In this document: one piece after another, positions 28,801-37,823 of the stretch | Layout: the number at the start of each line of letters is the position of its first letter | How positions within the stretch are numbered: position 1 is the stretch's first letter | Origin: an uncultured Bacteroidota bacterium | GTDB lineage: Bacteria > Bacteroidota > Bacteroidia > Flavobacteriales > Flavobacteriaceae | DNA: 64,000 bases | Assembly: GCA_902631125.1 (NCBI GenBank) | Contig: CACOXF010000002.1 | Coordinates: 52,947-116,946 of the forward strand | Direction: 5' to 3' | Program-made: the position numbers and the translations under genes | The notes under the pieces: generated by a model | Databases searched by the model: none | What the model was told of the DNA's origin: nothing | The model's input: only the letters and a program-made list of their open reading frames with translations

Positions 28801-30103
28801 CTTCGCAAATTGCATGAATATTGTCACTACCAAGAAGCCTGCTGTCAATGTGAGTGACCTTATTGACTTTTGGTTGATCTGCAAAAACATTTAAACCATT
28901 ACCAAAAGTACCAATCCAAATATTTTTTTGGGAGTCTTCATAAATACTGTTAACTATGTTTCCGCTGAGGCTAAAAGGATCAATAACATGGTTTTTGATA
29001 TGTTCAATTCTTTTCTTTTGCAGATCAAGTTTACTAACCCCACCCCTAGCTGTTCCAATCCATAACAGGCCTGAATTATCTTTCGTAATTACATTTATTT
29101 CATTACTCCTCAGGCTTTGTGCATTTACTATATCATGCTCAAAAAATCTAACTTTATTATTTTCATGATTTAAATGAATTAGTCCTAATTTTTTTGTTCC
29201 AATCCAAATGTTAGATTTATCATATCTAAGAAGAGAATTAATACTTACATCAGACAGCCTTTTATCAATTGTTTTAAGAACATTTTTAGAAACATCAAAA
29301 TTATTCCCACTTGAGTAGGCTATTTTATGAAGCCCTGTATTAGTCCCTACCCAAACATTTGAATTAACATCGATATTCATGCTTAATACAAATAAGTCTA
29401 CAAGGTTCTTATGGTGTATTTTTTTTATTTCCGCCTCAGAACCATCCTTGAAAGTGAGTCTGTTTAATCCTTTTCTAGTGCCAATCAATAATCCCATATC
29501 ATCTTGAAGAATCTGAGTTACATAGTTGTTACTAAGACCAACACCATTACTATCAGCTTGATATACACTAAATGTAAAACCATTTGACCCCCTGTCTAAT
29601 CGATGCAAACCATCAGAGGTTCCAACCCAAAGTGTTTTTGAGTCATCTTCAAATAAAGTGTTTACATTGTGTTTGAAGATGAAATTTGAATTGCTTTGAG
29701 CATTAATCAGCTCCCTACTGAAAGAATCAGTATCTCTATTGTACCTACATAGACCACTAGAAGTACCAATCCACAGTACTCCTTCACTATCTTCAATTAT
29801 TGCAGTAATTCTATTCCCAATGATAGAGTTTTGATTTCCAAGTTCATTATTGTAAATCTTATATCTATAGCCATTGTACTTATAAAGTCCATTCACAGTT
29901 CCCAACCACATGTATCCTCGGGAGTCTTGATAAATCGGATCAATGGAGTTGTGCATTAATCCCTCGCTATTACTTACATGGTCAAAATTTATGCTGTTGA
30001 TCTGTATTTGTTGTTGTGCACGCAATACACTAACCATGGCCAGTAAAATCACACCAACTGTAACATTTAAGTACATTGATTTTTTCTTAAACTTAAAAAC
30101 CAT
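25826..30103 (-). CDS. Hybrid two-component system sensor/regulator (HTCS), AraC output
   Basis: A 1425-residue single-chain regulator. N-terminal membrane segment (about 10-30), two seven-bladed propellers made of repeated WLGT/WIGT-type blades (about 55-720), a Y_Y_Y domain (about 750-815), a transmembrane helix (WAYLMYSFFFVFLMWLF, about 825-845), a histidine kinase with phospho-acceptor His895 in NISHEFKTPLTL, the ATPase motifs NNILSNAVKF and DSGIGIP, a receiver domain with Asp1215 in CDVMMPEVDG, and a C-terminal AraC HTH (about 1316-1420; DVGFTNRSYFSKCFKKSF). Such proteins sense a PUL oligosaccharide in the periplasm and activate the PUL promoters. It is transcribed towards susC. Confidence 0.96.
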   Translation of the reverse strand: MVFKFKKKSMYLNVTVGVILLAMVSVLRAQQQIQINSINFDHVSNSEGLMHNSIDPIYQDSRGYMWLGTVNGLYKYNGYRYKIYNNELGNQNSIIGNRITAIIEDSEGVLWIGTSSGLCRYNRDTDSFSRELINAQSNSNFIFKHNVNTLFEDDSKTLWVGTSDGLHRLDRGSNGFTFSVYQADSNGVGLSNNYVTQILQDDMGLLIGTRKGLNRLTFKDGSEAEIKKIHHKNLVDLFVLSMNIDVNSNVWVGTNTGLHKIAYSSGNNFDVSKNVLKTIDKRLSDVSINSLLRYDKSNIWIGTKKLGLIHLNHENNKVRFFEHDIVNAQSLRSNEINVITKDNSGLLWIGTARGGVSKLDLQKKRIEHIKNHVIDPFSLSGNIVNSIYEDSQKNIWIGTFGNGLNVFADQPKVNKVTHIDSRLLGSDNIHAICEDNYGNIWLGTMSNGITKIKFLNGKIVKATRYTRENTNNILVSNKINLMYKDLRGDIWIGGDSNLGLLRLKPSKEFGKLPLINQYKRIEGNKNSLTENHVSAIYEDSQGILWVGTRNNGLVKVLRDANNNPIDYVRIRGRENNPSGLNNNQIFAIHEDSNSNLWIATFGGGLNKIPKVQKHKKLPKIIKFKKDQGLPSNEIYGILEGNNNDLWISTNNGISNYDITQDKFSNLGLSDGLQALNFRKNAFFKSQDGTMYFGGINGFNKFNPDGFQKNSTPPKVEIVGFKVFNKDVEVNEEILGKAILDKEISETDFIVLKNSHNSFSFEFSAMHFSSPKQNQYKYMLEGFNEDWIEKDHDRRFANYSNLDAGDYIFKVMASNNYGYWNETPKELHVKILPPFWKTWWAYLMYSFFFVFLMWLFRRYILISVDYNNKLKIEKFEKRKLKEINKMKLEFFTNISHEFKTPLTLILGPLQSLLEIRTTDLKTKESLLIMDRNAKHLYRLVNQLMDFRKAESKQLKVNAVLGDIVDFCENLVSSFHVLANKKELDLSFKSHVSELIAYFDSDLMEKIMNNILSNAVKFTPDNGKIRVSLSVVKPKRNINTRLGQQNPEFEIFVEDSGIGIPKSKISKIFGRFYQVDNVNRSGYLGSGVGLALTKKLVGLLDGSIDVVSRENKGSRFVMRFPLIVDSPSIEGKIENILLEEGISELEHNGSDANSVSKDSEFEIEENLPLMLIVEDNSDMQRFLKTSFENQYRIIQAFNGKQGLKKALDNVPNIILCDVMMPEVDGIEFCEKIKNNEITNHVPIIMLTAKGSIESKLKGLEVGADSYIPKPFDMRILEIKVRKLLEDRDTLKEKYRLKGVTLDSKKKGINNTHKTFLEKAEKVIEENLTNNEFGVEDLALALSFSRMQLYRKFKSILGSSANEFIRNYRIKKAAHLLIETDLNVSEILYDVGFTNRSYFSKCFKKSFDMSPKEYAKKHRVNPKFQSWN

Positions 30104-30181
30104 AGTTCATTTTTGGACTTCAATATTTAAATAAAACTGCTTATAACACAAATTAAAGATACTATATTCATTGCAGTAATT

Positions 30182-32038
30182 CTATTTTATCTTAGTAAGC
30201 CTGATATTTTTGACGTCAACATTTAAGCCTCTATACTTTCTGTCTTTGCTACGAAACTCATTCATACTAGGCACAAAAATATACTCTCTTCCAGATTTTA
30301 AAGTCACAACTTGTTGACCTTTCACTAAATGAATAACTCCTAAAACTGTCGTATTCCATTTGCCTTTAATTTTATTATCCTTTTCTTGTTTTAACTCCTC
30401 ATTTCCATCAATACTTTGTTTGTTTTCAGGATGTAATTTTGACTTCCCTATTAAAGTGAATTGTAACTGCTGATTATCTACTTCAATAATGAAATTTTTT
30501 TCTGCGTATTTATGCCTGTAGGTAATTTCAATCTCATATTCTCCTGTTTCCTCGAGCTCAATATCCCATGTTCTATGGTCGTCTTTAATGATAGACCTAT
30601 AACTAACCATTCCGTATTTGCCATGTCTCGTGGCATCACTGTTGGTTAACAATAATTCACCTTTCACTGGTTTAATGATAGGATTAATTATTTCAAGATC
30701 TCCCTTATACTCGACAACAATAATAGATAAGTTTTTATTCACCGGTTCTGAAGCTACCTTTATATTTTGGTTATTCTCAGTTCGAGAAATCTCTAAAGGT
30801 TTTTCCAATATATCATTTAAGTAATACGCATTAATAATTTCACTTTTTAAGCCTTTAATTTTAAGGTTTCCATTCTCAGGCCAATCAAAAACATGTAGAT
30901 AAAACTTATTTTCATTCGCTTTTACTGTGCTGTAACCCCAATTTAATTTTTTAAAAGGATTAGCCTTGGTATTGTAAAATGCTTCTTTGTGTTCCGAAAC
31001 CCATTCCCCTATACCATTTAAAACATCTCTTTCATAAGGGACAACAGTACCGTCAGACATGGGGCCAATGTTGAGTAAATAATTACCTCCCATGCTAACA
31101 ATCTTTGAAAGTTTTCTAATTTGTTTTTTTATCTGAATATCCAAAGGATCGCCCTCAACCCATGACTTATACCCCCAAGTGTGGTAAAATGTTCCTGGTG
31201 TCTCCCAAGCGTAATCATAAATTGGTGATTCTGGTAAATGATTATCTGGCATGGTGATAAAATCACCCTGATTATTCATGACCCTTCCATTTACTTGACA
31301 ATTGGGTTGTAAGTTTTTTACAGTTTTGGCGAATCGTTCACTTTGTGCTTTTGTTGGCTCACCCATATCAAAGAACAACTCAACAATTTCACCATAATTA
31401 GTCATAAGTTCATTTAATTGAGCCACTTGGTAATCTTCATTAGCTTTAGACACTTTACCAAACACTGATAATTTTCCATCAATAGGGTTACGTTCCTGTT
31501 TAGCTCCATTGAAATGCCAATCTGGGGTTGAATAATACAATCCCAATTTAATATCATGTTTTCTACAAGCAATTGCTAATTCATTTAAAATATCCTTTTT
31601 GTAGGGGGTAAATTCAACTATATCGTAATCAGTAAATTTTGAATCAAACATCGAAAATCCATCATGATGCTTTGCAGTAAAAACAATATACTTCATGCCA
31701 GTACTTTTTGCTAGCTTCACAATTTCTTCGGCATCAAATTTTACAGGGTTGAATTGCCGTGCAATATTCTCGTAGTCTTTAATAGAAATATCTGCATGAC
31801 GCATGATTTGTTCTCCCAATTTTTCAATTTGATTACCATTCCATATTCCTGCAGGAATTGAATACACCCCCCAATGAATAAACATTCCAAATTTTAAGTT
31901 TTTCCATTGCTCTAATCCTGAACTAGATTGTGTACTAACTGCAGCTAAAATCTTCTCATCATTATCATTATTAATCTGACTGTAGGTTTGAAATGAGAGT
32001 TGAAGAGCTGCGGCAATAAGAATTACCAACTTGTTCAT
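30182..32038 (-). CDS. GH29 alpha-L-fucosidase with C-terminal beta domain
   Basis: 618 residues from ATG 32038 (MNKLVILIAAALQLSFQTYSQ), chosen over an in-frame start at 32077 because it gives a clean signal peptide and avoids overlap with the upstream gene. Motifs: [40 protein letters not shown] and ELFFDMG with presumed nucleophile Asp224 (the usual WFD is FFD). The C-terminal ~180 residues match the extra module of the GH29 at 6033. It is the last gene before the hybrid sensor, which starts 78 bp downstream; that gap holds a TTTGTGTTA core but no clear 21-bp repeat. Confidence 0.93.
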   Translation of the reverse strand: MNKLVILIAAALQLSFQTYSQINNDNDEKILAAVSTQSSSGLEQWKNLKFGMFIHWGVYSIPAGIWNGNQIEKLGEQIMRHADISIKDYENIARQFNPVKFDAEEIVKLAKSTGMKYIVFTAKHHDGFSMFDSKFTDYDIVEFTPYKKDILNELAIACRKHDIKLGLYYSTPDWHFNGAKQERNPIDGKLSVFGKVSKANEDYQVAQLNELMTNYGEIVELFFDMGEPTKAQSERFAKTVKNLQPNCQVNGRVMNNQGDFITMPDNHLPESPIYDYAWETPGTFYHTWGYKSWVEGDPLDIQIKKQIRKLSKIVSMGGNYLLNIGPMSDGTVVPYERDVLNGIGEWVSEHKEAFYNTKANPFKKLNWGYSTVKANENKFYLHVFDWPENGNLKIKGLKSEIINAYYLNDILEKPLEISRTENNQNIKVASEPVNKNLSIIVVEYKGDLEIINPIIKPVKGELLLTNSDATRHGKYGMVSYRSIIKDDHRTWDIELEETGEYEIEITYRHKYAEKNFIIEVDNQQLQFTLIGKSKLHPENKQSIDGNEELKQEKDNKIKGKWNTTVLGVIHLVKGQQVVTLKSGREYIFVPSMNEFRSKDRKYRGLNVDVKNIRLTKIK

Positions 32039-32069
32039 TTTTTTTAGAATTTTGAAAAGAAATTCTATT

Positions 32070-34205
32070 CTAATCAACTATTATTTTCTTTGAAATATTT
32101 AACCCTTCTTTATTTGAAAAGAGAAAGAAATATAAGCCTTTTTTTAGGGAAGAAACATCTAATGAATTTGGTATATTTTGAAATTCCAATACTTTCTGCC
32201 CTCTAATATTAAAGGCAGTGAGTGAAGAGTCGCTTAGTTCATTTGGAATCGAAATATTAAGCACCTGATTATCTACAGGATTCGGGAACACTTTTACTCC
32301 TATTTCCTTATTATTTTCATTAGTCCCTAAAGACAAAAATGACCACGGGTAAAAATCTGGTCTCCAAGTAGCTCCTGCAGTCCAGGTGTCACCAATTTCA
32401 TAGGCTCCAATATCTGGCGCACTTCCAGAAAACCCATCATTAATTCCTGCAATAATTGTTCCAGCATCAATTAATTGTGTTGAAGTAGATTTCGGTGTGA
32501 AATCGTAATTATCTGGATCATTTAGTAGAGCCTTGATTCCGTAATCTGTACTAGTTGTTGAGTATATATTATGACTCACTGTGCCGGGAACTGTTTGCGG
32601 ATTTTGACGATGACCGGAAATTTTATCAGCTGCATTATTTTTTGTAATTGTCAATCCATTAGAACTCCCACCTGGAGGATTTGCATAAACCTCATACATA
32701 ACACTAATGTCATTGGTACTATTATCAAAACAAGTGTTGTTATAAATTTGCTGTTCGTCACCTTTTATCATTAACGCTTTACTTAAGTTCCACATTACAT
32801 TATGATGAATCAATCCTTTTTTTCCTGCCAATTCTGGATCGCTAACTGGTGCATCATAACGCGTTCCAGATTTCGGAGAATCGTGAAACCAATTGTGGTG
32901 CACCTCAGAGCCTTCAACTGACTCTCTTGTCATCTGAACTATAGAACCATCACTTTGTAAAGACCCAGTATTGTAAATATTGTTGTAGGACACTTCAGGA
33001 GAACCAATAAAATGTACTGTAGATGAAGCTCCTGTTGTATGTACCGTATTTCTTGTAAAAATTCCGTTATCACCATTATTCACCACTGTTGTCATCAAGT
33101 TTCTTAAAGAGGAAACTGTATAGTCTATATGATGAAAATAACAGTCTTCCACGATATTGTTTTTTCCAATCATATATAATGCGTCTCCGTCAGTATGCTC
33201 AAACAAACATTGGTATATTTTAAAGCCTGTATTAATGTTTTTGTTCTTCCCTTTTAATTCAGTTGTATGTGGTGAGCTTTTTTCTCCCAACATCCTTTTG
33301 GAACAACTTGGATAAGAAAACAAACAATTGTTTAATTCAATTTCTGAAGATCGGTTTGCTTTGACTGTAGTTGCAAAAAAGTTTAAGTTTTGTAATTTGA
33401 TATTTGAACAATTGTTCATTTCAAAAGCATAGGATTGTACCTTACCTTGAATCTTTTTCCCTGATGGGTTTCCCCAAACTGATAACTTTTTTGTTGAAGA
33501 ATCATAGAACCATTCGTTTTGGGTATCTAAAAAATCTATTTTTCTTTCCAAAAAATAATAATGATGTTTACTCAAGTAGCTTCCTGGCGTTTCATAATTG
33601 AATGTACCATTTCCTGGCGTATGTGATAAAACTTCAACTGTCCAGGTTTTCCAAGACCCTACATTTGCTATAGCCAAAGCACCTTGTGCATTAATTCCGC
33701 TAGCTGCTAAATTTCCAGAATCTACCATTGTACCATTCGAACCTGCATTAGCATCACCTGGTGACCAGTATGCTTGATCAAAAATTGTATCATCATGAAA
33801 CTGTGCATTTGGCCAACGTGCCATAACTTGCTGCTCGTCATCAATAAATAATTGCCAAATATCCTCGGTTAAAATAGTTTCGTAAATATTTGGATTAACA
33901 GAACTTTGAGTCCAAGTTGTTTCGATTGACTTGGTGCCGTTGATGATGACTTTTTCGTTAGGAAAAGCTTTGATAATAATATTATCTTTATTATTCATAA
34001 AAACATTTTCATGATAATAACCTTCCCTGATAATACAAGTGCCGCCAGATGCTCCCATAGCGTTTATTGCATTGTTTATCGTTAGAAAAGGTAGTGATTC
34101 TGTCCCAGGATTTGAATCATTACCTAGAGTTGAAACATAGTATGTTTGAGAATGTATTTTAATTGTTACAAATAACAAGAAAAACAAAAACATAATATTT
34201 TTCAC
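32070..34205 (-). CDS. T9SS-secreted parallel beta-helix protein, lyase/hydrolase-like
   Basis: 711 residues: signal peptide (to about HSQTYY), an entry segment YVSTLGNDSNPGTESLPFLTI, a beta-sandwich-like insert (DIWQLFIDDEQQVMARWPNAQF), then beta-helix rungs with conserved SYPSCSKRMLG and GHRQNPQTVPG. The last ~75 residues (VKVFPNPVDNQVLNISIPNE ... KKIIVD) are a type A T9SS sorting domain, so the protein is exported across the outer membrane and probably surface-attached. It shares the same family signatures with 51756 and 54777. In a locus without a recognised endo-fucanase it is a candidate backbone-cleaving enzyme; this is inference, and the CAZy family is not recognised. Confidence 0.85.
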   Translation of the reverse strand: MKNIMFLFFLLFVTIKIHSQTYYVSTLGNDSNPGTESLPFLTINNAINAMGASGGTCIIREGYYHENVFMNNKDNIIIKAFPNEKVIINGTKSIETTWTQSSVNPNIYETILTEDIWQLFIDDEQQVMARWPNAQFHDDTIFDQAYWSPGDANAGSNGTMVDSGNLAASGINAQGALAIANVGSWKTWTVEVLSHTPGNGTFNYETPGSYLSKHHYYFLERKIDFLDTQNEWFYDSSTKKLSVWGNPSGKKIQGKVQSYAFEMNNCSNIKLQNLNFFATTVKANRSSEIELNNCLFSYPSCSKRMLGEKSSPHTTELKGKNKNINTGFKIYQCLFEHTDGDALYMIGKNNIVEDCYFHHIDYTVSSLRNLMTTVVNNGDNGIFTRNTVHTTGASSTVHFIGSPEVSYNNIYNTGSLQSDGSIVQMTRESVEGSEVHHNWFHDSPKSGTRYDAPVSDPELAGKKGLIHHNVMWNLSKALMIKGDEQQIYNNTCFDNSTNDISVMYEVYANPPGGSSNGLTITKNNAADKISGHRQNPQTVPGTVSHNIYSTTSTDYGIKALLNDPDNYDFTPKSTSTQLIDAGTIIAGINDGFSGSAPDIGAYEIGDTWTAGATWRPDFYPWSFLSLGTNENNKEIGVKVFPNPVDNQVLNISIPNELSDSSLTAFNIRGQKVLEFQNIPNSLDVSSLKKGLYFFLFSNKEGLNISKKIIVD

Positions 34206-34224
34206 ACCCTATTGATTTAAATTT

Positions 34225-34262
34225 AAAAAAAAAACTTAGGGAAAAGATCGGTTTTCCCCAAG
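34225..34262 (-). terminator. Rho-independent terminator between the small T9SS protein and the beta-helix gene
   Basis: On the minus strand an 11-bp stem (34262-34252 with 34245-34235, one mismatch) and a 6-base loop are followed by a run of ten T (34234-34225). It lies between two same-strand genes whose gap is only 83 bp, leaving little room for another promoter, so it may reduce rather than abolish read-through into 32070-34205. Confidence 0.8.
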
Positions 34263-34288
34263 TCTTAAAATTTTAATGTTGACTAGGT

Positions 34289-35077
34289 TTATCGTTTTAT
34301 TAATTTATAAGTTTCTACATTTTTATCAATAGCAACATTCATAATATAAATGCCCCTAGAAAGATTTGAAATATCAAAAGTACCTTTTGAGGCACGCAAA
34401 TCGGTACTCAATGATTTTTGCCCAACTAAATTAAAAATCTCTACATTACCAATATTTTTTGAAGCTGATAAATAAATGAGATTTTCTGTTGGATTGGGAC
34501 CAAAACTAAAATCGTATTTATTTAAATTATCAATTGACGCAGTTTGTGGTGGAGTCATTGTAACAAGAATTTCTTCAGCAACAGGTGATGCAGCTCCCTG
34601 ATCAGTTGCAAAAATACTAAATTGTATTTCTGGATCGTTTTCTGCTATTGTTCCTTGGTATAAAAGACTAAAGCGTAATACTGCAAAAGCGTTACCGCTA
34701 GGCTTATTACAATCATAATTGCTGTCAGTTGCTCTAAGTGCTTTAGCTTTCAATTCAAAATCAGAAGAATTAATAGAAATTATGTCGGATAATTTAGTAT
34801 CTGCTCCGCCAACTTGAGTAGGAATTTGGTTAGAGAATTTTATCTCACCCATAATAAGTTTATAGTTGACGGCAGGATTTGTATTATCATTAGCATCCCC
34901 TACGACCATGTTAATTTCCCATTTTCCAGAGTTTGATGCAGAAGGATCTGAAATTACTGATAGACCTCCTGCTTTACATGCAGTTCCAGGTAAAAAATCA
35001 TTTGCTTTTATTTGCGATATTTGTCCGTTAGATATTGTAAATGAAAATAAACAAAGAATTAGTAAAAAGTTTCTCAT
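34289..35077 (-). CDS. Small T9SS-secreted protein of unknown function
   Basis: 262 residues. Signal peptide to about TISNG19, then a ~165-residue beta-rich region (GKWEINMVVGD ... YKLIMGEIKF ... FAVLRFSLLYQG) that I do not recognise, and a type A T9SS sorting domain at the C-terminus (about 188-262; FSFGPNPTENLIYLSAS ... YKLIKR). The N-terminal region might be a carbohydrate-binding or adhesion module. It has its own candidate operator (35125-35166) and a strong terminator just downstream, so it may be expressed well above the following genes. No catalytic motif is visible. Confidence 0.85.
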   Translation of the reverse strand: MRNFLLILCLFSFTISNGQISQIKANDFLPGTACKAGGLSVISDPSASNSGKWEINMVVGDANDNTNPAVNYKLIMGEIKFSNQIPTQVGGADTKLSDIISINSSDFELKAKALRATDSNYDCNKPSGNAFAVLRFSLLYQGTIAENDPEIQFSIFATDQGAASPVAEEILVTMTPPQTASIDNLNKYDFSFGPNPTENLIYLSASKNIGNVEIFNLVGQKSLSTDLRASKGTFDISNLSRGIYIMNVAIDKNVETYKLIKR

Positions 35078-35421
35078 ATTTTATCGATTTATAATAGTTA
35101 AAACTATAAGTTTTAAAATAAAATTATGTAAACATTATTTGCAATATTTAACACAAATCTTGCAATCAATACAACTTTTCATAAAAAAATTAATAAATAT
35201 TAAAGGCTTTATAAGTTTCTTTAGGATTTATTTAATAACTATAGTACTTTAATTTCAAAATGTAAATTTTAGCAAAAATATATCTAAATAAATTATGTAT
35301 CTCCATATTAGACCAATAAACCTTTCATAAGTGTTATAATTATATTAATATTTGATATGTGAGAATTATCATATCTACTAAAGAATAGTAAATTGCAATA
35401 AATAAAATTTATTGAATATTA
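35078..35421. promoter_or_regulatory. Divergent intergenic promoter region
   Basis: 344 bp of AT-rich sequence between oppositely oriented genes. The left part holds the 21-bp-period repeat at 35125-35166 facing the minus-strand gene. For the plus-strand GH141-like gene no convincing paired half-site was found; only a lone GTGTTATAA near 35334. No hidden gene is apparent. Confidence 0.5.
35125..35166 (-). promoter_or_regulatory. Candidate regulator site, ATTGCAA repeat with 21-bp period
   Basis: On the minus strand ATTGCAA starts at 35166 and again at 35145, exactly 21 bp apart, and the first unit contains TTTGTGTTA, the same core seen at 1844-1864. The pair ends 48 bp before the ATG at 35077. 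The match in sequence, spacing and position to the other sites suggests a common regulator, most simply the hybrid sensor. Confidence 0.55.
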
Positions 35422-37632
35422 ATGAAAAAAATATCCCTTTTATGTTCTCTTCTTCTTTTTCTACTGACATCTAACGTTTTTGCAATTGACATTTTTGTTT
35501 CTACAAATGGTAATGACAAAAGTACAGGAGGAAAAAACGATCCATTTTTAACTATTGATAGAGCAAGACTAGCTGTAAGAGATTTAATTAAAAAAGGGTT
35601 AACAGAAAATGTTCAAGTATATATTATGGAAGGTACTTACATCCTAAACAAAACTATTGTTTTTGGATTAGATGACTCTCCAAAGGGGAATTATACTGTA
35701 ACCTACCAAGCCTATCAAAACAGTAAAGTAATTATAAGCTCAGGACAAGTTGTTGGTAAATGGGCAAAAGCAGAAAATGTTACTGGAATCCAGGAAGTTG
35801 CTAAAGGACATATATGGGTAGCAGATATGCCTAAAAATGTTGACACCTTTCGAACTTTATTTGATGGTGAAACAAGATTAAATCGCGCTAGAAGTGATGA
35901 ATTCACAATGCCGGTGAACAAAAAAGTTAAGAGAGCAGATAGTCAAAATACATTTTACAATAAGGACAGAATCCACTTAAGAAGAGTGCCTTTTTCAAAT
36001 AATGAAATTAAAGACTGGGACAACCTCTCAGATGTTGAAGTAGTGTTCAATCCAGTACCTTGGAATTTAAACTTAGTTCAACTTGAATCCGTTGATGAAA
36101 AAAATAAAATTGGCTACCTGGCATTTGAAGCAAATGCAATGCCTTTTACCAATAAAAAATATAGTGTAGCATGGATAGAAAACGTAATTGATTACTTAGA
36201 TGAGCCTGGAGAGTGGTGCGTAAATACAAAGACACGTAAAATTTATTATTGGCCTAAAAATGGAACTCCTTCCAACAATATACAAGCGCCAAAACTAATG
36301 GAGCTCTTTAGAGTAGAAGGAAAAATTCAATACGACCTTCCTAATGATATTCCTGCAAGAAATATCAATTTCAAAGGGTTAACCTTTACCAAAGGAGACC
36401 GAAGCGTTTGGTATAAAAATAGAAAAGGCTGGGGAATACAACACGATTGGGATACTTTTGATTACGGAAATGCCTTATTACGATTCAGAGGAGCAGAAAA
36501 CTGTAAAGTAACTGAATGTAGATTTACAAATAGCGGTGGTTCTGCAATGCGATTGGACCTTCATGCTCAGAACATTGAAATCAAAAACAATTACATTGAC
36601 TATGTAGGGCATATGGGGATTCTTCTAGCTGGTTATGGCCCTGGAACCAAAGACGTCAATAAAAATAACATCATTAAAAATAATATTTTACATCACGTCG
36701 GGCAGGTAATTTGGCATGGTCACGCCATTTTTGCATGGCAAAGTGGCCTTAATATAATTGCAAATAATTACATTCATGATGTACCAAGAAAGGCAATTGG
36801 TCTTTGTGGTGTTCGTTGTCAAATACTTATGAAACCAGAAGACAATTTTGATGAAGCCTCAAGAACAATTCGTTGGAGCGAAATTGAGCAAACTGTTGAC
36901 AGTACACTTACACCTCAACGCAGATATGCACCATATTTACATGCTCGAAATAATATAGTTGAATATAACAGAGCTGAAAGAACACTATTGAAGTTAAATG
37001 ACGGTTCAAGCATCAATATTTCTGGTGCAGGAACAGGAAACATTATTCGTCATAACTTAATCTATGACGTACCTCATGTGGGATTCAGAACAGACGACTG
37101 GCAGGAAGGAACAACGCTGATTAACAACATAGTACATAAATCTGGAAGTTCTGCATTTATCCATAAAGGAATTAATACGATTAAAAATAACATTATTATA
37201 GATTGTAACAGAGGTTTTCACTTTAGAGCATATCCTCAACAATATTTTGTACCTGAATCCGATATAACCAATAATATTGTTTATAGCTCCTCAGCAAATT
37301 TTGTTCCTAATTCAATTTTTAAATGGGGAAGAATGTTTGTTCATATAGCAGGTACAAAACCTATACCATATGAATATAATATGGACTATAACTCTTACTG
37401 GTGGCCTGGAGCTAAAAAAGATCTTGAAAATAAAAGAAAGAATGGGATTGAAGCAAATGGTGTGGTTATGGATCCAAATTTCAAAGACCTATCTAAGCAA
37501 GATTATACCATTAAGAATAGAAAATTATTAAAAGCTATTAAGTTTGAACCTTTTGACACCAAGTTAACTAGGTTTGGAATAACTAAAGAATATCCAGCAA
37601 GGTTTAAAGCTCTTGATAAAACATTGAATTGA
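35422..37632 (+). CDS. Secreted parallel beta-helix glycosidase, GH141-like
   Basis: 736 residues. Signal peptide ends near NVFAID. DIFVSTNGNDKSTGGKNDPFLTIDRARLAVRDL is the entry segment typical of GH141/GH120-type beta-helix glycosidases, followed by VTYQAYQNSKVIISSGQ and many short rungs (FTNSGGSAMRLDLHAQNIEI, GHMGILLAGYGPGTKDVNKN, VSGAG-like SGAGTGN). Members of GH141 include an alpha-L-fucosidase of rhamnogalacturonan II and occur often in fucoidan loci, which fits here. It is closely similar to the next gene (37824) and is the soluble member of the pair. The family name is a judgement from motifs, not an alignment. Confidence 0.8.
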   Translation: MKKISLLCSLLLFLLTSNVFAIDIFVSTNGNDKSTGGKNDPFLTIDRARLAVRDLIKKGLTENVQVYIMEGTYILNKTIVFGLDDSPKGNYTVTYQAYQNSKVIISSGQVVGKWAKAENVTGIQEVAKGHIWVADMPKNVDTFRTLFDGETRLNRARSDEFTMPVNKKVKRADSQNTFYNKDRIHLRRVPFSNNEIKDWDNLSDVEVVFNPVPWNLNLVQLESVDEKNKIGYLAFEANAMPFTNKKYSVAWIENVIDYLDEPGEWCVNTKTRKIYYWPKNGTPSNNIQAPKLMELFRVEGKIQYDLPNDIPARNINFKGLTFTKGDRSVWYKNRKGWGIQHDWDTFDYGNALLRFRGAENCKVTECRFTNSGGSAMRLDLHAQNIEIKNNYIDYVGHMGILLAGYGPGTKDVNKNNIIKNNILHHVGQVIWHGHAIFAWQSGLNIIANNYIHDVPRKAIGLCGVRCQILMKPEDNFDEASRTIRWSEIEQTVDSTLTPQRRYAPYLHARNNIVEYNRAERTLLKLNDGSSINISGAGTGNIIRHNLIYDVPHVGFRTDDWQEGTTLINNIVHKSGSSAFIHKGINTIKNNIIIDCNRGFHFRAYPQQYFVPESDITNNIVYSSSANFVPNSIFKWGRMFVHIAGTKPIPYEYNMDYNSYWWPGAKKDLENKRKNGIEANGVVMDPNFKDLSKQDYTIKNRKLLKAIKFEPFDTKLTRFGITKEYPARFKALDKTLN

Positions 37633-37666
37633 TTTTTCAATAAAACATTATCTCATTAAAGTGTGA

Positions 37667-37696
37667 ATGACTGCTTTCAGTGGTGGTCTTTTTTTT
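37667..37696 (+). terminator. Possible terminator between the GH141-like paralogues
   Basis: A short hairpin (ACTG at 37670-37673, loop CTTT, CAGT at 37678-37681) is followed, after TGGTGGTC-type sequence, by a run of eight T (37689-37696). The stem is short, so termination may be partial. It sits in the 190-bp gap after the first GH141-like gene. Confidence 0.4.
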
Positions 37697-37823
37697 AAAT
37701 CTAGTTACATTACTTTTGCCTCAACCTCATGATGTTTTTGTTGTACTTTTTGAAATATTTAGATTAAAACCATTCCCAACTATAAATTATTTTTATTATT
37801 GAATTTAAATAATGTACTTCAAA

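Noticed and set aside
30104-30181. A regulator site before the hybrid sensor (TTTGTGTTATAA on the minus strand)
   Set aside because: Only a single core is present and the nearby ACTGCAA is not at the 21-bp spacing, so autoregulation is not supported.
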